Of a DNA stretch of 64,000 nucleotides, positions 58,401-64,000 are shown one piece after another. The DNA is from Muribaculaceae bacterium (lineage in GTDB: Bacteria; Bacteroidota; Bacteroidia; Bacteroidales; Muribaculaceae). Both the position numbers and the translations under genes were made by a program. The DNA is taken from contig JAFQKI010000001.1 of the NCBI GenBank assembly GCA_017396945.1, forward strand, positions 1 to 64,000. The letters are read 5' to 3'. Below the pieces are notes generated by a model. It was given only the letters and a program-made list of their open reading frames with translations, had not been told where the DNA came from and did not search any database. The first letter of the stretch is position 1. Each line of letters starts with the position of its first letter.

Positions 58401-60071
58401 TCCGGTAAAGTTAGCGTCAATTTTTGCCGACAACGTATATCCCGGATATTTATTCCATAGGTTGAGACTATCCAGATTTAGGGTTACAATCTCGACTCCG
58501 ACATTCACCACAGGTAACGTGTCATTAAATGAAGCATTCCCCGATATATTAAATGTCATATTTGGGTCATTTGCCACAACTTCACCAAGATAATCATCAT
58601 TATCAAATTGCAACGTTGCCATCAGATTATCATACTCATAATTTTTAAATGAGAAATCAATGATTTCAGCGTTCAAACGACCCTTCTTATAATTTCGGCC
58701 CAATGTAGCATCAAGTGATATATTTCCGGCAACAGAACCTAAATTATCATTTGCGGTAATGCGTTTTAAATCTATTCCATGAGTTGAAATCGAGCCATTT
58801 AATCGAGATAGATTTGAGTTTTTCAGTCTATCATACACCATGTGAATATCGGCACTCCCAGCAGATGTTGACACATTCCCAACAAATGCAACATCATTTA
58901 TATCGCCACTCAAATCACCTTTAAATCCGATGTTACCCAGTCTCGACATCGTTTTCAAAGCACTTGGCGACAGATTCGCATACGATGTGAGCACTGTCAT
59001 TATATCATCTCCATTTGATGAAACCTCTATATGAGGAAAATCGACCACAACATTAAGTGAATCCGCCAAATGTTTGACATTACCGGTTATATCCACGGTT
59101 ATATCACGATATAAATCTATAAACTCTAATTTTGAGATATTCAAATCATTGACAGTTCCATCCAAATGCATCTGCGCACTCAATAACATATCCAGTTTAT
59201 ACAACGCCGGAGAAAACGCCGCAAAATCTGATGGGGTTATATAACTACCCTCCTCAATGCCAAAATCGATTGGCATTGATAATATATTGCGTTTTAAGTT
59301 CTCCCACCCATCAAAGGTCAAATCAATATCGGCAAGATGAATATAACTATTAGGGAATGAGATTTCCACCCCTGTGGTTTTAATTCCGGTTGACGCTATT
59401 TTAAATTTTCCGGTTAGGTTTTCCAACGACAAACCGGATTGTTCTTGCATGGCAAATTGATTAAACTCAAATTCAAAATCGTCGTTTTTCAATTTAGGGA
59501 TATGTATATCTGCTCTAAAATCCTCAATTTGAATATGATTTTTATCAAAACAGCCCTCTGTGACAGGCGCAGACAATATATCAAAAGAGACACGAGATTG
59601 ACGTATTACAACCGTATTTATCCTAAAATCAAACTTTGTGGGAGGTTTTGTTTTATCCTTGGGGTTTAACGCGTCAATTATGTTTTGTATGTTCAATGGG
59701 GAGTCGGGAGTAGCTCTGTGTATGTATGCGTCAAGACCTATCAATTCCGCATAATTAATAACGATATTGCCACCTGACATTAAGTCGTACAAACTGAGAC
59801 CTGCACCGATTTTTTTCACTATTGCAGCCTGTTCTCCGGCAGAATCTGCAATATGAACGTCCTTTAAAATTACTTGATTAAATGGTTTTATCGATAGCGA
59901 ACCGATTTCGACATCAGTTCCTAACACCTTAGTTAATTCGATCTCGGCAACCGCACAGATTTTTGCCTGAACAATAGGTAAGGATAAGCCGATATATAAC
60001 AACAAAGGAATTGCTATTACCAACGACAACATCGTCACTATTACCGCACGTATTATCTTGTAAGCACGCAT
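55449..60071 (-). CDS. tamB: TamB-like translocation/assembly protein
   Basis: Very long envelope protein of 1540 residues linking inner and outer membranes, related to TamB/AsmA bridge proteins that move lipids and help outer-membrane insertion. I choose the ATG at 60071 (MRAYKIIRAVIV), which leaves 34 nt after plsC; an ATG at 60155 would overlap it. One N-terminal membrane helix (about 7-27) is followed by long repetitive beta-strands. The C-terminal DUF490 domain (from about 1250) has VVIMDPVGGDSIRSNGRGNI and NYNFTLQDIILKNFTI, and RGSGN-type segments near the end. The last 60 residues are polar and Thr/Asn-rich. The partner TamA is not seen here. The link with plsC points to lipid transport. 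Confidence 0.87.
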   Translation of the reverse strand: MRAYKIIRAVIVTMLSLVIAIPLLLYIGLSLPIVQAKICAVAEIELTKVLGTDVEIGSLSIKPFNQVILKDVHIADSAGEQAAIVKKIGAGLSLYDLMSGGNIVINYAELIGLDAYIHRATPDSPLNIQNIIDALNPKDKTKPPTKFDFRINTVVIRQSRVSFDILSAPVTEGCFDKNHIQIEDFRADIHIPKLKNDDFEFEFNQFAMQEQSGLSLENLTGKFKIASTGIKTTGVEISFPNSYIHLADIDLTFDGWENLKRNILSMPIDFGIEEGSYITPSDFAAFSPALYKLDMLLSAQMHLDGTVNDLNISKLEFIDLYRDITVDITGNVKHLADSLNVVVDFPHIEVSSNGDDIMTVLTSYANLSPSALKTMSRLGNIGFKGDLSGDINDVAFVGNVSTSAGSADIHMVYDRLKNSNLSRLNGSISTHGIDLKRITANDNLGSVAGNISLDATLGRNYKKGRLNAEIIDFSFKNYEYDNLMATLQFDNDDYLGEVVANDPNMTFNISGNASFNDTLPVVNVGVEIVTLNLDSLNLWNKYPGYTLSAKIDANFTGGALDDADGVVSVEDVVFTNNEKNFNINSILVSSNGRKDQMQSLTLSSDFIDGHIEGAYSFATLVPAAKQILSTAFPVFSLEEEQITWLENSRINDFSYNFILKSNSNFSEFFNLPISFGQDVVLSGAFSQPNQNISLELRADEIIQNNKDKSKIKKITGSLISTSINGEDGRLGLYVQSVLPTKRGPMTFAIRGVGEDNTFDTQLAWNIKRQGTFKGNVEFTTTLSRNIFDDNSMIVDVDFDPHSKMIFNDTVWSIAPSTIHYADSVISVDGLRVYRDDQYVLVDGQVSRNPDDRLMLDIYDFNLDYIFETLEIENAMLGGDATGTIYASNLLSPEPQLVTKDVLKVKNISYNRTVLGNADIKSWWDIEQKAVMLDAVVSQENGRTSTITGSIKPLDQYLDLTFNADLIKVGFMQQFMKAFASDVSGYASGKARLYGTFKDINMEGNIFARNLGLKINFTNVHYQTLEGKDFPIVLTPGRIDIKGITITDKFGNTAQLNGVLTHDYFRAPVFDFEVTNADELLSYDVTPSLSPDWYGRVFGYGGARVSGKPGVVNIGVSMETAPNSSFTFVLSDREDAVEHSFITFRDPNRQYDVDIVVENTPSAPQSSNYIMTIDVALENNPEVIVIMDPVGGDSIRSNGRGNIRMFYDAENNDLSLHGGYEIDRGNYNFTLQDIILKNFTIISNPDDNTQKSQILFNGDPYATKLNLWASYDLYANISDLDASFQESGNTNVPTQAVIHINGEMLKPNTSYTIKFPKMENKPDIVERLNTIIGLRSGNQEMIQQQVIYLLALNRFYTPEYMASTTKGNELFSVASSTISSQLSSMLGNLSENWNISPMLRSDQGDFSDVEVDVALSSRLLNNRLLFNGNFGYRDNSLNTNQFVGDFDIEYLLTPSGTWRLKAYNRYNDQNYYYKTAETTQGVGIVLKRDFDNIFSFLKPLKTKKDENSVVPGNTEDETQSENVAIPTDTIKTTSNDILFFK

Positions 60072-60105
60072 TCGGTTAAAGGATATTGCGTTTTTAGGAA
60101 TTTTA

Positions 60106-60831
60106 TTATCGATTTTTTTCAGGAAGAGCCGACTGAATGGTTGAGAATGTCTCATCCATTACCGCTTGTATGTCTTCATTTGTCTCAGGGCAAGCCACAG
60201 GCTTATGAATTGTCATTGTGATGTGTCCCCAACGAGGCAAACGCGCATTTTTCGGCAAAATATCATAGGCGCCATCAATGGTTATTGGAACTAATGGCAA
60301 TTTAAACTCCGATGACAACTGATATGCGCCACGTTTGAATGAACGCATTCTGCCATTCTTTGAGCGTGTCCCTTCAGGGAAAACAACGATTGACATTCCA
60401 CCTTGCAAACGAGCTTTTGCTTCTTTCATAGTCGCTCTTATTGCAGCCAGCGAAGAGCTATCAACAAATACTTGACCGGCTTTCTTGCAAGCATAACCAA
60501 CAAACGGAATTTTCTCAAGACTTTTTTTCATCATCCATTTGAAGTTATGACCAAGAAAAGCATATATCGCAAAAATATCGTATGCCCCTTGGTGATTGGA
60601 AATAAACACATAAGATGTGGTTTTCTCTATATTTTCTCGACCTTTTACCTTAACGCTAACAAAAGTGAGCCAACAAAACAATTTTGCCCATATTTTAGCA
60701 GGATAATAACCCCACCAACGACCTCCACCGAGCAGACTGCCAACGGCTGTAACCAACGCTGTAATGATAGTGAAAACAACCACCAATGGTATCATTACCA
60801 ACACTTGATAAACTCTATATAGATAAATCAT
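60106..60831 (-). CDS. plsC: 1-acyl-sn-glycerol-3-phosphate acyltransferase
   Basis: Membrane-bound enzyme making phosphatidic acid from lysophosphatidic acid. The 241 residues have an N-terminal membrane helix (about 10-35), the catalytic NHxxxxD motif in SNHQGAYDIFAIY (about 77), FVDSSSLAAIRATMK and the acyl-acceptor motif VVFPEGTRSKNGRM (about 152-165), then LPLVPITIDGAYDILP. A good promoter lies 24-54 nt upstream. tamB follows after 34 nt, so phospholipid synthesis and a putative lipid-transport bridge are linked in one operon. Confidence 0.96.
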   Translation of the reverse strand: MIYLYRVYQVLVMIPLVVVFTIITALVTAVGSLLGGGRWWGYYPAKIWAKLFCWLTFVSVKVKGRENIEKTTSYVFISNHQGAYDIFAIYAFLGHNFKWMMKKSLEKIPFVGYACKKAGQVFVDSSSLAAIRATMKEAKARLQGGMSIVVFPEGTRSKNGRMRSFKRGAYQLSSEFKLPLVPITIDGAYDILPKNARLPRWGHITMTIHKPVACPETNEDIQAVMDETFSTIQSALPEKNR

Positions 60832-60854
60832 GATTTCAAAATTAATTATTTATG

Positions 60855-60885
60855 CAAATTTACGCCCATTTCCGCAATTTTGCAA
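60855..60885 (-). promoter_or_regulatory. Promoter for plsC-tamB
   Basis: TTG (60885-60883), 20-nt spacer and TAAATTTG (60862-60855) on the minus strand match the consensus exactly. Confidence 0.65.
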
Positions 60886-60897
60886 ATAATTACGGTT

Positions 60898-61881
60898 CTA
60901 CTTTCCCGCATATTGTGAAGCAATGAGCGATTGCCGAGAGTTATAAAATTCAGGGGACAAAATATCCTCCAATGATACATTTGGATTGTTTTTCAAATAG
61001 GCTTTAACAATTTTGTACCCAATAAATCGACCGACACGACCTGGCGAGTCGGGATGTAGGATTGTTGTTGATGGAGACGGATTAACCAGTTTATCGGCAT
61101 CTGCAATAGATGAAGAATATAGCAACTTGCGTGAAATGAGCGCGTTCCACGCCTGAGCCTCATTCTCTTGCAACCACTTCATACCCTGCGCATCACATCC
61201 CATAATCTCAGCCAAATCTGCATCCGGCAACAATTGCATCATCGACTCAACAATCGCCCCCTCATACAACAAGCGATTTAACACTAATGCATCTGATGAT
61301 GGTTGATAAGGAAATTCGGTGCAAATTGTCGCCTCAACCACATCATAAGGCAGATGTGCCTGAGTTTTAATCGCACATTGATACTTTTCAAAACCCGAAT
61401 AACCGGGATAATCCTCTCCCAAATAATGATTCAGGGCAATCAGGACAACATCATCGGCGATATAGATAGATTGATTATAAGGTGAAACTATCGCATAATA
61501 CCGCGCGCGACCTATTGATGGCAACAGTTCCTTGGCGCTACGCTCTACTTCGCCAAGTGTTTGCTCAATTGACGATAAATCCGGCATACAAGTTTCAACA
61601 TCGGGAGTAAAAATTCTTACAGCCGGGGATTGTGAATAATCCATTAAAACCGAGTCGGTTATTTCGGCTATGCCATGAATTGCCATCAATGCGTTTAATC
61701 CATTGACAAGAGAATCAGCAAGTGCCAATCTCTCAGACGGCGACATCGTCACATAATTCTTCATTGCCAAGTCGAGACGATGTATTTTTATCGGTTGTGC
61801 CGGTTGTTTCTCATCTGTTGTACACGCGTCCAACTGCAATAAAGCGAAACAAAGCAGAATTTTTATCAGTATTTTGTTCAT
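60898..61881 (-). CDS. GldB-like lipoprotein
   Basis: Lipoprotein of 327 residues. I choose the ATG at 61881 (MNKILIKILL), since an earlier in-frame start lies inside rnpB. The lipobox is L-D-A-C with Cys near residue 20. The mature part resembles gliding-motility-associated GldB: PIKIHRLDLAMKNY at the start, YIADDVVLIALNHYLGEDYP, LPYDVVEATI, LNRLLYEGAIVESMMQLLPD, then SPGRVGRFIGYKIVKAYLKN. In Flavobacteria GldB supports gliding and type IX secretion; most Bacteroidales lack gliding, so the role is probably in the envelope. No other gld genes are in view. rnpB ends about 25 nt upstream. Confidence 0.8.
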   Translation of the reverse strand: MNKILIKILLCFALLQLDACTTDEKQPAQPIKIHRLDLAMKNYVTMSPSERLALADSLVNGLNALMAIHGIAEITDSVLMDYSQSPAVRIFTPDVETCMPDLSSIEQTLGEVERSAKELLPSIGRARYYAIVSPYNQSIYIADDVVLIALNHYLGEDYPGYSGFEKYQCAIKTQAHLPYDVVEATICTEFPYQPSSDALVLNRLLYEGAIVESMMQLLPDADLAEIMGCDAQGMKWLQENEAQAWNALISRKLLYSSSIADADKLVNPSPSTTILHPDSPGRVGRFIGYKIVKAYLKNNPNVSLEDILSPEFYNSRQSLIASQYAGK

Positions 61882-61905
61882 TACAGTTATTGTTAAAGAA
61901 AAAAA

Positions 61906-62279
61906 GACAGTCGAACTATAAGCCGGGTTATGTCGGTGTTGCACTTTCCTTGCGGAGCCACCCCACCGGCTCGTCATTTATCTGAACGACGTGTTGCCAC
62001 GTCGCTTTAGCACTCTACCCCCCGACAATGGACGAGCAGCCCTTAAATGCCGGTATACTTGAGCTTGCAACCCATAAGACGTGCGGCGCATGATATCGCT
62101 ATCACACCCGGTGAGCTCTTACCTCACCTTTTCACCCTTACCTTTTCAGGCGGTTATTTTCTGTCACGCTACTCTACCGTCGCCGATAGCTTCCCGTTAA
62201 GAAATATGGTGCTCTGTGTTGCCCGGACTTTCCTCCCACCCCGCTATATGTGAGTGAGCGACGAGCCGTCCGACTGCCT
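61906..62279 (-). ncRNA. rnpB: RNase P RNA
   Basis: Catalytic RNA of the tRNA 5' processing enzyme, on the minus strand. The 5' end (near 62279) opens GGCAGTCGGACGGC, followed by the near-universal GAGGAAAGTCCGGGC (about 62234-62220), which forms P4 and the CRI region. Other conserved parts are the CGTGGCAACACGTCGTTCAGA segment, split here, and GTGGGGTGGCTCCGC; the 3' end (about 61930-61911) pairs with the 5' end as TATAGTTCGACTG and is followed by a run of seven T at 61905-61899. The size of about 370 nt fits a type A bacterial RNA. A TAACTTTG box lies 10 nt upstream. Confidence 0.95.
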
Positions 62280-62288
62280 TTGTGATTG

Positions 62289-62296
62289 CAAAGTTA
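62289..62296 (-). promoter_or_regulatory. -7 box for rnpB
   Basis: TAACTTTG on the minus strand ends about 10 nt before the predicted 5' end of the RNA, a fitting distance. A -33 TTTG at standard spacing is not present. Confidence 0.5.
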
Positions 62297-62382
62297 CAAC
62301 ATTCCCACCTAATTTACTCCGGTTGGCACATGAATTTTATTTATTTATCGCAAATTCACAAAAATGATAACCTATAAAAAAG

Positions 62383-62422
62383 AAATAAACCCCAAAGTTT
62401 AGACAAACTTAAGGGTTTATTT
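62383..62422 (-). terminator. Terminator after the toxin-like gene
   Basis: A 10-bp outer stem (AAATAAACCC / GGGTTTATTT) encloses a 6-bp inner stem (AAGTTT / AAACTT). On the minus strand it lies 27 nt past the stop codon and is followed by a mixed T-rich stretch. Confidence 0.7.
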
Positions 62423-62449
62423 TATTGGCAATTTTATCTTTTGGGCTAC

Positions 62450-64000
62450 CTATTTAGTTATATTATCAACATCTTCAACCAACCGCCAAGTACCATCCTT
62501 TTGGATATAAAGCCCGAGACCTATATGCGTACCATCGGTGCGAGCCAATGCAACAACATAGTCGTTAGTAGTTGTTGTGCCATTATATTGGTTCACAAGC
62601 GATTCAATTGCATTTCGCCATATACTTTCGGCAGTTTTATCAAGATCAGACTCGATTTGGGCACCAACTTTAAGTGTTTCGTCGCTAAGAGCTCGATAAT
62701 TGACATTCGACATTAAGTACGCTTCAAGATTACTCCACTCAGCACCATCTGCAGTTCCGCCGTAACCGGGAAGCGGATATGGCGAGTATTTTTCAAAATA
62801 GCGATAAACCTTCGGCAATGTAATCGTATGATAGTCATAATAGTAATCCCAATGGAGTATTCCTTCCCAAATTCCGGCATACTGACTTTGAACCGTTTGT
62901 TTTATATCCCATTGCAGTTTCACATCATTTTTCCCGAAGGATTTGGTATCACTAACCAAAAATGTAACCGCCTGATCAGTATGACAATATTCATGTACGA
63001 TATCAGGATAATCATTGACCACGGCATTAAATCCGGCACGACAAGTATAAATATCCAAATCAACATTATATACCCATTCGGCATGCTTGTTGGTATTACT
63101 GAAAGATATTGGCATCTCAGCATGATTGAAACTTATTGTCGTTGTTGGCAGTGTGACACCCATACTCAACCCTAATGAAAGTCCCGGGGGATCAGAAATA
63201 TCAACTCCTCCGGACGCACCAAGGCTAATCTGCGCGGGATAGTGTGTATTGTTATATTGTCCATTTGTCATAGGTAGTGGAGCGACTTCCTCTACTTCAA
63301 TTGTAGATTCCGGTATATCAATCAAATACAACTTACTTTCCGGTCCAATATAACAACCTCCGGTATATTTATAATTATACGCTAAATGCTCATATATATA
63401 TACATCATCAACAAATGTCTTATCGGCAGGAAAATCCTCATACATATTAATGTCATATATATCACATTGCTTATCCACATCATACACTCCATAAATTGTT
63501 ATTTTATACTTTGCATCTACCGTTGTTGGACCGGGAATTTTATCAGCGTCTTCGCAATACTCCTTAACCCAGTCATGGGTAACAGTAATTGGTCTATAAA
63601 ACGTCAATTCTGCAGGTTTAACACAATAGGAATCTGCACGGCTGAATGCAACATGACGAGACTGACCAATAACCACATTATCAGACAGCCATTCAGCCAA
63701 ATTATCAGCCACACGCCCCCTCAGATAGTCATTTAATTCTGCGATATGTGGAGTTGTTGCTACAGTTTCCTTTGTTGACTCATTGTCTGTTGTTCTCACA
63801 ATAACACTCTCATAGGGACTAGAAACAGCATCCATCCTTTCGTGATAGAATGAGGTTCCATCAGCACGTGTAGCATAAATATGAACATCTTTAAACTGCA
63901 CCAGATCTTCTACTGAGGGACTTCCGGCATAATCCGACGATTGTAGTTTTTTGATTAAAGTATATGCCTCTGCTCCAGGATTTATAAATACAACTATTTT
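62450..64000 (-). CDS. Partial gene: possible leukocidin-like beta-pore-forming protein
   Basis: The frame stays open to the right edge, so the N-terminus and any signal peptide lie outside the window; at least 516 residues are visible. The first ~230 residues are mixed (IVVFINPGAEAYTLIKKL at the edge, then AELNDYLRGRVADNLAEWLS). Then comes a Gly/Ser-rich stem-like stretch, ISLGASGGVDISDPPGLSLG with LSMGVTLPTTTISFN, and a block with alternating aromatic strands, KNDVKLQWDIKQTVQSQY then WEGILHWDYYYDYHTITL. From memory, this order recalls the stem, rim and beta-strand core of leukocidin/hemolysin toxins. The resemblance is weak and unverified. The C-terminal 150 residues do not fit that family. 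A terminator follows. Confidence 0.45.
   Translation of the reverse strand, partial: KIVVFINPGAEAYTLIKKLQSSDYAGSPSVEDLVQFKDVHIYATRADGTSFYHERMDAVSSPYESVIVRTTDNESTKETVATTPHIAELNDYLRGRVADNLAEWLSDNVVIGQSRHVAFSRADSYCVKPAELTFYRPITVTHDWVKEYCEDADKIPGPTTVDAKYKITIYGVYDVDKQCDIYDINMYEDFPADKTFVDDVYIYEHLAYNYKYTGGCYIGPESKLYLIDIPESTIEVEEVAPLPMTNGQYNNTHYPAQISLGASGGVDISDPPGLSLGLSMGVTLPTTTISFNHAEMPISFSNTNKHAEWVYNVDLDIYTCRAGFNAVVNDYPDIVHEYCHTDQAVTFLVSDTKSFGKNDVKLQWDIKQTVQSQYAGIWEGILHWDYYYDYHTITLPKVYRYFEKYSPYPLPGYGGTADGAEWSNLEAYLMSNVNYRALSDETLKVGAQIESDLDKTAESIWRNAIESLVNQYNGTTTTNDYVVALARTDGTHIGLGLYIQKDGTWRLVEDVDNITK

Noticed and set aside
60072..60155. Longer TamB start overlapping plsC
   Set aside because: The extra 28 residues are polar and overlap the plsC coding end; the membrane helix begins just after the ATG at 60071.
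61882..61977. Longer start for the GldB-like protein
   Set aside because: It lies within the RNase P RNA gene; the lipoprotein signal begins at 61881.
61906..62253. Small plus-strand open frames within rnpB
   Set aside because: The region is an RNA gene on the other strand with clear conserved elements.

Overview
The window looks like chromosomal DNA of a gut-type Bacteroidales; my best guess at family level is Muribaculaceae, which is inference. The supporting signs are Bacteroidetes-type promoters (TTTG, 19-21 nt, TAnnTTTG) and few Shine-Dalgarno sequences. Marker content also fits: a long PPi-dependent phosphofructokinase, a two-subunit methylmalonyl-CoA mutase, BspA-like leucine-rich-repeat proteins with sorting-type C-terminal tails, a GldB-like lipoprotein, a DUF4296 lipoprotein, a long isoleucyl-tRNA synthetase and type B ribosomal protein L31. 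There are about 47 protein genes, one clear RNA gene (RNase P RNA, minus strand, about 61906-62279) and one decayed gene. I see no rRNA, tRNA, CRISPR array, integrase or transposase.

Layout. 1-831: an OmpA-like membrane protein, possibly cut by the window edge. 976-3576 (minus): gdhA and purT; 3693-6732 (plus): a Fur-family regulator, purA and a DUF1015 gene. 6811-12832: an accessory stretch with a small membrane protein, two secreted N-terminal-cysteine amide hydrolases, an LRR/propeller surface protein, a DUF486 membrane protein and rpmE2. 12967-15915 (minus): a membrane polyferredoxin that looks like a NapH-NapG fusion, followed by a Tat-signal aldo/keto reductase with two 4Fe-4S motifs. 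16035-25115: yqgE, a recR-GNAT-phosphoethanolamine transferase operon, the panC-panD-ffh-folD run, then CapA-like and PIG-L-like genes.

25250-36685: mutA-mutB and dnaG (minus), an exported phosphoesterase fused to a PQQ-like propeller (plus), a small lipoprotein and uvrA (minus). 36935-46757 (plus): pfp, an ABC-F ATPase, an M13 peptidase, prfA, pyrF, pgk and a TspO homologue, several separated by strong hairpin terminators. 46940-48236: a broken LRR gene, then a gene-free stretch packed with hairpins, including two inverted copies of an intergenic repeat. 48245-53927 (minus): ileS, a DksA-like gene, lspA, a DUF4296 lipoprotein and an orphan gene. 54042-61881 (minus): an AGCS symporter, tamB, plsC and a GldB-like lipoprotein. 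rnpB follows, and the right edge cuts a protein whose second half resembles leukocidin-type pore-forming toxins.

Functionally this is mostly housekeeping: purine, pantothenate, folate and pyrimidine synthesis, glycolysis, propionate/succinate metabolism, replication and repair, translation, and envelope building. Four items deserve most attention: the NapHG-like polyferredoxin with the exported aldo/keto reductase, the toxin-like protein at the right edge, the pair of hydrolases whose catalytic cysteine is exposed by signal-peptide cleavage, and the repeat-rich scar around the broken LRR gene.
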